NCBI RefSeq assembly: GCF_910592395.1
Contig: NC_088314.1
Coordinates: forward strand, 10,602,001 to 10,666,000
Direction: 5' to 3'
Source: Lineus longissimus
Taxonomy: Eukaryota > Nemertea > Pilidiophora > Heteronemertea > Lineidae
DNA: 64,000 nucleotides
Shown here: positions 43,301-55,840 of the stretch, one piece after another
How the letters are laid out: each line of letters opens with the position of its first letter
How positions within the stretch are numbered: position 1 is the first letter of the stretch
Program-made: the position numbers and the translations under genes
The notes under the pieces: generated by a model
What the model was told of the DNA's origin: nothing
Databases searched by the model: none
Seen by the model: only the letters and a program-made list of their open reading frames with translations

Positions 43301-46300
43301 GCGGTCGTCGTCAAAAAAGATTTCGTCTAAAAAGGGTGCCCAGTGTTTGATACAGAAATGGTATATATACTTAGATACATATATCATTACCATCTACCAA
43401 TCCTAAAACTAGAGAAATATTCCTTATTATCCCTCTCATGTTGTCATAGTTTGTGCAAAATATGCCCACAATAAAATGCACCGTGGAGAAATGCTCGAGA
43501 TGCGGCTAATGGCGTACACATTATACGGCGGTAAACCCTTTATTCTCGCTTTCCCCAACTTTCACTGCCGCCGAGTACAGGCAAAGATGACATCAAATGC
43601 TAACTTAAAATTGCTCTGAGACCTTTCATTTGACACTTAACAATATAAAATACTGTCAAAGTCTCGAACCATGAGCCATACAGAGTGCAGTGCATTGGAA
43701 TCCACAAAAACCCACTTTATAACGACATTTTGGGAACTAAGTATCAAATGATAGGTATTTTCTCAGAGCAATTTAGGTTAGATGACAGCTGAACACTTGG
43801 GCAAGATAAAGTAATAAACGGTACAACCGTGTGCAAAGGGGAGTATACTGGAGTCCAGATATTGACCTATTTGATTGAGACTGAGAGCTCTGACTGCACA
43901 CTCTGACCTACAATATCACGTGCCGAATTTTGAATTTGTTTTATAACGGCGTATCTTTCCCTAACACATGTGTATAGCTAGTATTTCCGGATCGCAATGA
44001 GATCATTTCGGCTGGAAACTTCCATGGAGAGTACCCTGCCAAGGTAAGTTGTCACTGTTGAGCACTGTAACATCGTAATCACTGACAGTACGAGCATCAC
44101 CATAGTCGATCCTAATCATTGTCAAGAATATGAAAGCTAAATCGATTTTGGGGGACTATGCATGAACAACAACAGTTACAAGGTATCATTTAAGAGCAAT
44201 GCAATATTAAATGCCTGGTCCTGAGCCTCCAGTCCGTATCAAGCATCATCAAGTCATACGCGAGTTTCTAAATGGAACCCTATTGCAGGCACCTTTGTAC
44301 AGTGGCTTGGAAGGGACATAACAACTTTTTTTTCCAAATATTATCTGTGGCCCCTCACTTATTATCTGTGACCCCTCACTTATTATCTGTGACCCCTCAC
44401 TTATTATCTGTGACCCCTCACTTATTATCTGTGGCGCCTCATTTATTATCTGTGACCCCTCACTTATTATCAGTGACCCCTCACTTATTATCTGTGGCCC
44501 CTCACTTATTATCTGTAGCCCCTCACTTATTATCTGTGGCCACTCACTTATTATCTGTGGCCCCACACTTACTATCTGTGGCTCCTCACTTATTATCTGT
44601 GGCCCCACACTTATTATCTGTGACTCCTCACTTATTATCTGTGGCCCCACACTTATTATCTGTGACCCCTCACTTATTATCTGTGGCCCCTCACTTATTA
44701 TCTGTGGCTCATCACTTATCATCTGTGGCTCCTCACTTATTATCTGTGGCCCCACACTTATTATCTGTGGCTCCTCACTTATTATCTGTGCCCCCACACT
44801 TATTATCTGTGGCTCCTCACTTATTATCTGTGACCCCTCACTTATTATCTGTGACCCCTCACTTATTATCTGTGGCCCATCACTTATTATCTGTGGCTCA
44901 TCACTTATCATCTGTGGCTCCTCACTTATTATCTGTGACCCCACACTTATCATCTGCGGCTCCTCACTTATTATATGTGGTCCCTCTTTTAGTATCTGTG
45001 ACCCCTCACTTATTATCTGTGGCTCCACACTTATTATCCTAGGCCCCTCACTTATCATCTGTGGCCCCTCACTTATTATCTGTGGCCCCACGCTTATTAT
45101 CCTAGGCCCCTCTCTTATTATCTGTGACCCCTCACTTATTATCTGTGGCCCCACACTTATTATCTCTGGCTCCTCACTTATTATCTGTGACCCCTCACTT
45201 ATTATCTGTGGCTCCTCACTTATTATCTGTGACCCCTCGCTTATTATCTGTGACCCCTCACTTATTATCTGTGACCCCTCACTTATTATCTGTGACCCCT
45301 CACTTATTATCTGTGGCCCCACACTTATTATCTGTGGCCCCACGCTTATTATCTGTGGCTCCTCACTTATTATCTGTGGCCCCTCACTTATTATGTGTGG
45401 CTCCTCACTTATTATCTGTGGCACCTCACTTATTATCTGTGGCTCCTCACTTATTATCTGTGGCCCCACACTTATTATCTGTGGCTCCTCACTTATTATC
45501 TGTGCCCCCACACTTATTATCTGTGGCTCCTCACTTATTATCTGTGACCCCTCACTTATTATCTGTGACCCCTCACTTATTATCTGTGGCCCATCACTTA
45601 TTATCTGTGGCTCATCACTTATCATCTGTGGCTCCTCACTTATTATCTGTGACCCCACACTTATCATCTGCGGCTCCTCACTTATTATATGTGGTCCCTC
45701 TTTTAGTATCTGTGACCCCTCACTTATTATCTGTGGCTCCACACTTATTATCCTAGGCCCCTCACTTATCATCTGTGGCCCCTCACTTATTATCTGTGGC
45801 CCCACGCTTATTATCCTAGGCCCCTCTCTTATTATCTGTGACCCCTCACTTATTATCTGTGGCCCCACACTTATTATCTCTGGCTCCTCACTTATTATCT
45901 GTGACCCCTCACTTATTATCTGTGGCTCCTCACTTATTATCTGTGACCCCTCGCTTATTATCTGTGACCCCTCACTTATTATCTGTGACCCCTCACTTAT
46001 TATCTGTGACCCCTCACTTATTATCTGTGGCCCCACACTTATTATCTGTGGCCCCACGCTTATTATCTGTGGCTCCTCACTTATTATCTGTGGCCCCTCA
46101 CTTATTATGTGTGGCTCCTCACTTATTATCTGTGGCACCTCACTTATTATCTGTGGCTCCTCACTTATTATCTGTGGCTCCTCACTTATTATCTGTGGCA
46201 CCTCACTTATTATCTGTGGCTCCTCACTTATTATCTGTGGCTCCTCACTTATTATCTGTGGCTCATCGCTTATTATCTGTGGCACCTCACTTATTATCTG

Positions 46301-49300
46301 TGGCTCCTCACTTATTATCTGTGGCTCCTCACTTATTATCTGTGGCTCCTCACTTATTATCTGTGGCCCCACACTTATTATCTGTGGCTCCTCACTTATT
46401 ATCTGTGGCTCCTCACTTATTATCTGTGGCTCCTCACTTATTATCTGTGGCTCCTCACTTATTATCTGAGTCTGTGACCCCTCACTCATTATCTGTGGCC
46501 CCTCTTTTGGTATCTGTGGCCCCTCACTTATTATCTCAAATTTCAAGGTCATGTGATCCAAGATGGCCACCGAAAAACAAATCTCCTTATTTTAGGTGTA
46601 GGTGTCCTCCAGATAAAAAAAATTGCACATGTACAAAACAATTACATACTCTAGAATATGGTATTTTCTCATGAAAGTAAATAGTTTGGGACATTATTAT
46701 TACATTTTTCAGATTTTGTGGGCCATTTGTGTGAATTAGGACTTTTGGCTAAATTCCAATATTTTTTGTCAAACTCTATAAAAAGAACAAAAAACAATGT
46801 ATTTATTCATAACTGTGTAACTTTTTATTTGAACTAATATAACTGGTGCATAAACTGAATACAAAGCCTTACTTTTATCTTTCATCTTGGCTGCTTTTGA
46901 CCCCATGAGAAACTGTTATCATTTCATGGCCTGGAGTACAGTAAGGGGGCAAAATGACAAAAAGTAAAAGTACATGCATTCAACATTTTAGCAATAGCAA
47001 AGAAATTAAATAAAGGAGGTATTACACAACTAACCTTAACTGATTTTGTTCGTGCCAGGTCTTGGATTATTTGGCGATTGGAATCCACGAGTTGGCAAAC
47101 ATCAGTGAAAGGAGACTAGAAAGGCTAATGAACCCAGCGTACAGCAATAGAAGCTTACCAGGTTAGTTATCCAAGATTTCCTATTTTATCAGTCAATCTT
47201 AAGTTCGTGCAGAGTCTATGAAGTGTGTAGTTATACGGTTGTTGCTACCTCTAGCATTGGTGCATACCATGCATCGGACTCCGTGAATAGCAACTGGGGG
47301 GCAGCAGGCTCTCGGGGGGGGGGGGGGGCAGAACACCAATTTTCTCCCAAATCTACTCAAAAAACATATTTTCGTTGACGTCAGGAGGGGTGGGGGGGGG
47401 GGGCATTGAACAACATGTATATAATGGATCTCACTGTCACTGGCCTTTGAAAACCCAGAAATATTTGAACCATGCTGAATAGGATAACATGAAGGCGCTG
47501 CAGTATTAGATTTTGAAGGGGCTGGTTAGAACTGTTCTCGGTCTCCTCAAGGTGAGAGAACAGTATGCAGCAATAAATAGCCTTAAATAAAACACTGTTT
47601 TGTAATAAGTAATAAGTGAATTTGAAAATTTTCCAAATGTGTACCGAATGAATGATTGAATATAAATGATAACTGCACCAAGGCAGTGTGTATACATGTA
47701 ACTGAATTTAAATTTGATGCTGACCCACTTGTCCGGTAAATGCGAATGGCATTCCCCTTTAAATCATATAATATTATGCCATGCATTATTGTAAATAGAA
47801 ATTATGGTTGATTTTTGTTAATCACCGTGTTCATTTCACTCTCTTCATTTATAGAAAACCCTTACTATGATGAAACACCGAAGATGCCAGCTTTCTTGGT
47901 CAGCAAAGGAGGTCTCAACTCGGGGTTTATGATAGCACATTGCACGTCAGCTGCTCTTGGTAAGAACAGGCGGGCCTCTCAATGTGGAAAAGTGTTCTAG
48001 ATTTCATGCCACACACCAGGGCAGTTTGGTAACTTAAACCCCTGACTTCTGGTGGTAGGTACTATTCCTTATAAAGCTCATCCCTTTAATCTTTTAATTC
48101 TAACATGGCAAGACATCAGTGATCACTCAAACAGGGTCTACCAAACACAATCACCTTTACCTTTGTTTCGCTGTAGCTGAGACAAGACCACCATTTACTG
48201 TTTAAGCATTTTAGCAGTTAAATTGTCAATGTTTGACCACGTCGCATCAAATACTGCGTGGGGTTGTGAATCTGAAATTTTGATATGATATTCTGGACAG
48301 TCGGGCAAGTAAATAGTGAAAAGTAAACTGGTAGTTGACTACGGAATTTTTTTGATAATCGACAAATTGGACAGACGTTGATAATTCCACTCTTTTCAGC
48401 CAACTGGGAGAAAAATCTCAAAACACGCCCCCTATTGCCAAGTTACCAAGATTAATTTTTTCATCAAATAATTTCTTTATATCTGTAGACTTGCAACACC
48501 AAATATCTTTTCAATACCTCTCCAAATATGCACTTGAGAGTTAAAAACATACTCGCGTCCAATTGATAGGCCTGGAACCTCCAACCTATAATGGTGGACT
48601 TGTCTCAGCTATGCCATTCTCTCATTTTCCAGTCTCCGAGAACAAGGTTTTGTGTCACCCAGCGTCTGTGGACTCCTTATCGACCAGTGCTGGACAAGAG
48701 GACCATGTCAGTATGGGAGGCTTCTCCGCCAGGAAAGCACTTAGAGTGGTCGAGCATGTTGAACAGGGTATGTAGTAAAGGGTTTGGTGGCCAATCGAAA
48801 GTCGCAAAACTCTGTCAATTTGTATGAAGTTTTTATTTGAAAATTTCACTTTTTGCAAAAGCACCTTTGATTCCCAAAAGTCAACGTTTAAAAAAGGTTT
48901 AGTTGTCTGTTTTTAGGCCTACTCTGATATCAAATACGCTTTCGGTCATCATCTGACTTCACACTGTATCCAGTCTATCCCCGAAACTTCTCACTAGACC
49001 TCAGGTGAGCTGCTCAATCAGCGCGTGAACATTAGCATTTCTGATCAGTATAGAAGTTTAAAATGTCCCAGGATATAATGTTCCAGGATAGAAGGTCCAC
49101 TTAGGAACAAAGGATTCCATTACGCTCTATTGACAGTCATGGTCTCTATTATAGAACCATATACAATAATCGCCAGGGGGGGGGGGGACATTTTCTACTT
49201 CCCAATCTACACCAGTACCCATGTATTCCGTCTGACTGCCAGTCTAGAGTCCGAGCCACCAGTGGCGCCTATGCACATAGCAGCAAATATAACCATTCTT

Positions 49301-52300
49301 CGGTAATTGTGAAAAATTTTTGCTGCGAAAACTTTCTGTTCTACAATACATGACACTATTGCTCAAAGGCAAACACCTATGTATTACAACGTGTTACTAG
49401 GACCAGTTTGAATTTATTCTGAAACCCCTTTATATGTCAATTTCAGCACTTGCCATAGAGTTGCTCGCAGCCTGCCAAGCAATGGAATTTCAAAATAAAC
49501 GGAAGACAACCGCTCCTCTACAGAAAGTGTACGAGTTGGTCAGGACAGTAGCAAAGTGAGTTTAAAACTTCTGCAATTCAGCAACAACCGTAGTTTTGGC
49601 TCTGTCACTGTCCTTTAGGCAGCCCATGGATGATGAAACACGATGTGAGAGTTGAACAATATATTTGAAGTAAATGGAACATGGACAGCCATCGACTTTC
49701 TTCCAACTATACAGTCCTGGACAGGACGATGGCATGTTTAATCTGTTGCAAAATTCAATAGTTCAAATATTAATTAAATATTCAATGTTCATATTTATGT
49801 TCAATAATGATATATTTGTATTTATTTATATGCAAAACTTTATATTTCTGGCGATATTCAAACACTGTTTGTTCAACAGAAAAAATAATTATGTTGAGTG
49901 ACGGAATTCTGGGTAAAATGAAGACGGCTTTGAGTGGCTCTTAAAGGACCATTGGCATTATTATTGCAGTAGGTTTGCTCTTCTGTTGGTTCATCAGAAA
50001 ACTATTTTTCTAAACGTGCTTGATGCTTTTCTAATTTTTTTCAGCTCTTAGATAGTAGAAAAACGCGTTATTCGTTATTTCTAGTACGCACAATTCCTGG
50101 TGCGAAAGTCCTTTCCTGCCACGTGAGAGCACCCCCAGATCCGAGTTCATGTCACCCAGCTATTAAAGCTGTATTCACACTAGAGCCTTATAACGATATG
50201 AAAACATTCCAGCGAGTTATAACGACATATCTATTCACAGACAAGGCCTCTTATAACGATTCATAAGTTTACCAGCCTGGTAACCTGTTGCATCAGGCAA
50301 CTGATCACGTAGCTTGCGATTCATAAGAATCTCAGCAGGAGATTTTCCACATGATGTTAGTGGAGTGTTCCTGTAGGTTAGGAGAGTCATATAAGGATCT
50401 TGTCCGGATTCCTTTGCTTTCTTTAAAAGTCTATTCACAATTTGAATGCCTTTTTCTGCCCTACCATTGCTTTGTGAATGTTTCGGACTGGACGTTACAT
50501 GATCAAATCCGTATGTGCGTGAGAATTCGCGGAATTCCTTACACTTATAGAATTGCGAACCTGGGTCTGTGACCACAGTTATTGGTATTCCATGTCCAGC
50601 CATTATAGATTTTATATGACCAATGGTACAATGACTCGACAAGTCCTCATAAGCTTCGCTTTCTGGATAGTTCAAGGTATAGTCTATGGCTACTAGATTG
50701 TCTTTTCCGAACAGTTGGAACAAATCAACAACGATTTTATTCCACGGTTCAACTGGCACTTCATAAGGCTGTAGTGGATCCTTTGACTGTTTATAACGGC
50801 GAACGGTGTTTGACAAAAGTTCTCAATGTCTCTGCTAATGTTTGGCCAATACACCACGTGGCGGGCTCTAGCTTGACATTTGTCAATTCCCAGCCGTCCT
50901 GCGTGTATTTTTTGAATGATTTCATGTCTGAGAGTTCCTGGCACTACTACTTTGTAACCTTTGATGATCACCCCATCAATCAATGTCAAATATTTCTCAC
51001 ATGATGGTTTCAACATTTCACAGTTCCATCCCTTCTGAATAGCAATCACGACTCTTTTCAACGTTTTCATCTTTTAATGTATCACCGGCTTATTTCACCC
51101 ACATAGTAAGAATCACTGAAGGGTTTTGCTGACTTGATCATGGCAACCAGTAACTCAAGTTTTTTGTTGGTTCGCAATGTGATCCTTATTTTTGCCTCTC
51201 TTTTTTTTTCTTCGGTTATTTACTACTTGAAATCTATCACTACAGGTTTTATTATTTTGTATAGCCCAGCTAAATTTGTATCTAGTTTTGTCGCCCGTCA
51301 GATTTATTAGGTATAAATTGCTAGTTTTTGGAGAAAAGGTGTTTTTGTGGTCAATTTGTCCGTTTATTTCGTGCTTTTAAAATCAAAAAAAGGTTTTTAA
51401 GGTAATCGGACCTCTTTAAAAACCAATGCCATGATTATGATCTTAGCCTCAGCATTGATGGGGTATCAATTAGTCCAGCCTCTACTGTTCGAAACCTTGG
51501 TGTTATGTTTGACCATTCCTTGTCTATGGAAGCTCACATTAACAGTGTTACAAGATGTTGCTATATGCAATTGCGCAATGTGGGTAGAATCCGTCGATGC
51601 TTGACAGAAGATGCATATCGCTTTCTTGTGCATGGTTTGGTTACATCCAGGTTGGACTACTGTAATATAAATTCGCTCTTTTATGGTCTCCCAGATGCAA
51701 CCATTGGCAGACTCCAACGTGTTCAGAATATGGCTGCCAGAATAATCACGCGTACCAAACGCAGAGAACATATTACTCCGGTCTTGGAGCAGCTGCACTG
51801 GTTGCCGGTGAGGTTTCGTATCAAATACAAAATTATCCATATGGTTTTTCAAGCTTTCAACAACAGTGCACCTTCATACTTGCGTGATATGATAAGGTCC
51901 TATACACCAGCTCGGTCACTAAAATCGTCAGCTAAAACAAGACTTATCGTCCCAAGGACCAAAACGAACAATGGAGACTGATCATTTCGAGTCAGTGGAC
52001 CAAGACTTTGTAATGCGATTCTAGATGCCATGAAGGACTTAGAGCGTGTGTCAACTTTTAGACAATCACTTAAAACCCATTTTTTCCGCGAAGCCTTTAG
52101 TTGGTAGCTACATAGACTTATATTCCGAATGTGCCATCTATGTTTTGGAGACTCAATTTTTTAATCAATCTGTTTTACCACTATCAAACTGTTTTAAATC
52201 CAAATATATGCTTCTAACTCCATTGTAAAGTGCCTTGGAGCATGCTTAGCATGTACAAGGCACTATGATATCCGGTATTTATTAGCATTATATATTTAAC

Positions 52301-55300
52301 ACATTAACCTGTGCACCACTATCGACTTTTAGTGGCGTTACCGTTCTATTTATCTCGACTGGTGCGATCCATTCGTAACGATCTCTGTCTGTGAACTGGT
52401 TCATCGATTCAATGAAAAAAACTTCTGACCCGCCGTATGAATCATAACTTAAGCCACCTGTGGCTCCTTCGACGACTATCGAGTGTATTTTCTTTGACCT
52501 AAAATGTGACGCAAAGTGATTTGTGCCTTTGCACTTGGCACACGGCACACATCTTGCCCCATGCTGCACACTTGTTGGCTGGGTGATTATAACCACACCG
52601 GCTACAATCATTTATCATTTTCAGGTCAGGTCTGTGGATGTGGTACGCAAAACTTTCTCTTTTTACTTCATATCACGAATCCCAATAACTATTTGGTCAC
52701 TAATCAACGAATCTTTGAGGACACCTGCACATGTGTCTGCCTTGTTTCTAAGATCAGTCCAAAATTGTTCAAAAGATTCGCCGTCTTGCTGTTCTCTCGG
52801 AACACAAAACGCTTGTATGTTTCGTTCTTTTTGGGAGTGCAGAACGCCTTAAACTTGATGGACAGTCTGATATACTGTCTTGTACTCTGCTTCAGCATAT
52901 ACAAACGCACGGTAGAGTTCTTGGTCTTCTGGCCAGGCCACTGTCAAGAGTAGGCCTATTTTTCTGGCGTCATTCGCCGCCTCGGCATCTATGGCCGAAA
53001 TTCACCATGCAAACTGCTCGCTAAATTTGGTCCAGGCATCGGAAACACTTCCACAACTCAACTTCAGGGGCTACAGGGGCTTTATGACTTACAGTAGAAC
53101 CTCTCTATTAAGGACACCCACGGGACTGACAAGTGCTGTCCGCAATAGAGAGGTGTCCTGATTAGAGAGGTCAAATTGAATGGAAACAACCAAAACAAGT
53201 GTCCTTAATAGAGAGGTTGTCCTTAATAGAGAGGTGTCCGCTAAGGGAGGTTCCACTGTACATCTTGCGGGCTCTACTTACTCGGATGGCTTCTAAAATC
53301 GGCTATTTTCATGTTTCTTCTGGTACCATGTAACTGGAACAATGTGACGCCATAATTCGAGTTGACCTGAAGCGTTTAATTACCTCAACACACGCCAGAC
53401 GGCACTACATAAAGGATGATCTATTTATAGATTTAACATATTGTCACAACCATTATATATAAGAAAACTAAAAAAGGAGCTTTCCTATACAAGAATGAAA
53501 TGGCCAAGGGCCATTGTGCTCACCGTATAGATATTTTGTGGTTAGAAATTCATCCTGGTTAAGAAACATGCTACATGTGTAGTATATATATACATGTATA
53601 GGTCAAACCAAAGTCGGTAACACATGTGATGAATCGTTGCTTGGAGTAATTAGATCGAAATTCGGTGTCTGAGGTTACATGGCGGAGAGAGTCATGTGCA
53701 CCAAATTTCAAGTTCATAGCTAAGGGTTAAGAAACTTGCCATAGTTACACTGCGAAACAGCCAATTTACGCCATTTGACCTATGTGACCTTGAGAATTTG
53801 GACAAATCAAAAACCCATAAGATACGTGATGTGTCCTTGCTGGGAGACCTACCATCAAAATTTTATCGAAAACGAGTCACTCATAAGAGAGATATCACAC
53901 TTTTCAGGTTTCCACTTCTGGCCCCCTGGTGGCCAAGTTAAGAATCAGATCGGACTGAAATTCACGATGTTTCCTATTGCAGGAAGGAGGCATGATGTTT
54001 CCTTATGCAAGAAATAGGCGTAATGTTTTCCTTTGCGAATCTGACTGAAACGGTGCCCTTGACGACTAAACTCGAACCCAGAAGCATAAGCGTACTGAAG
54101 CCAGGATCGGTGTGTAGTCTTATTTCATCTGTATTCACATTTTAGAAATGTTGGCCGAAACCCCACTTTTCACTGCCATGCCCGACTTCATGATCACATT
54201 AAAGCTCTGTGACGCAAAGTATGGGTTAGTATGGTTAAGTCGGGTTCCGGGGTGTATGTGTTCTCTGCCCACCCTGGCCCCCGACTTAACCATAGAAACC
54301 CATATTTCAAGTCAATTCATTGTAGAAGACCATTAACATTGGATAAAGCCTTGTCTCTGTATGAACTGTCAGAAGAATTGAGACCTCATCCGCGCACCAC
54401 ACAAGGTGTTCAATAAATGAAATGGCCAGGGCCATTGTGCTCACCTCTTGTGAAGGGAAGATGGATGAAGCATTAGCATGGTTTTAAATGTAAGAAAGAA
54501 ATGAAGTAATGTTTTACAATGAAATTACATGAGTGATAAAATAATGCGTAAGTTGAATTTAATTGAGGTTACTACAGGTATGACAAAGCAGAGTAGACAA
54601 TTTTGTGATCTGACCAGTAATTGTCTATTATATCGACCAAGTCAATAGTGGCAGATGGAGTAGGATTGGTGAATACAAGGTCCAATTTGGACTGATAGCT
54701 GGTGGTGTTTTTGGACACGTTTTGTCTGAAGTTATATTCCTAGGGCTCTGTAGAGGTTAATTTATCCAGCATTTGCCTAGGCTTAGACTATGACATCCCA
54801 CTTAGCAGCATTTCAAGGCACCCTGAGGGGAGAGTCCACTATTAACATTTGGGGCCCTGCTGGCCAAACTGAGAATCAGAAAAAGACTGCAGTTTAGTCT
54901 AAGAGTATAGGGGTACATTCGTACCAAGTTAGGGATCTGTAGCTAAAGCAGTGACAAAACGTGCCGTCATTGTAAAATGGCGGTGCCATAGGAAAACTTT
55001 GACCTCTGTGACCTTGAGAAGTAGGTCAAATCAAAAACCCACATTTATGAAATGTATCCTTGCTAGGAGTACCTACCATAAAAATGTTATGAAAATCAGA
55101 CCACCATTAAACGAGCAATCAAACATTTTAACTTTGGACATTAAATTTGGCCCCCGGGTGGCCAAACCAAGAATTTTTCAAGATGCCCGCCTGGCACCCA
55201 TATTGGCTATCACATTTGATAAAAAATCAAGGATTTAGTAGAGAGTACATAGATATACATCCAGATCAAATTTGGTTGCAATCCGATCATTAGTTTTGGA

Positions 55301-55760
55301 GTAATAGTACTGTGTTTATTTTTCAAGATGGCTGCCTGGCAGCCATATTTGATGTCCGAACGGCCGAAATTTTAGGGGTGGAATAGAGAATCCCCAGATA
55401 CATGTCCACACTGGTTTAAAACCTTCTAGCTAAAATAGATAGGAAACATGCTACTGTTCAGTGAATCAGCAAACTTTGACCTCTGTGACCTTGAAAAGGA
55501 GGTCAAATCAAAAACCCGGAGGATATATGATGCACCTTTGCTAGAAGTACCTACCATATTTTTTTCAAAATTTCCCGACTACTATTAAGGGAGATATTGC
55601 ATATTTTCACTTTTAACGTTTGGCCCCCTGGTGGCCAAACCATGAAACGAATCGGACCGAAACTTGGTCTCCAAGGTGTCATTACATAAGGGTACATGTG
55701 TACCAAGTTTCAACTCAATAGCTCTAACAGTTACGAAACGTGCCCTGCTAACGGACGACG

Positions 55761-55840
<80 letters not shown>

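Noticed and set aside
44338-46534. CRISPR-like repeat array
   Set aside because: There are no spacers. It is a continuous tandem repeat in an animal intron.
44249-46570. 773-residue minus ORF and 256-, 210-, 358- and 278-residue plus ORFs
   Set aside because: They run through a 21-bp minisatellite whose unit has no stop in several frames. The proteins are pure 7-residue repeats and lie in a HAL intron.
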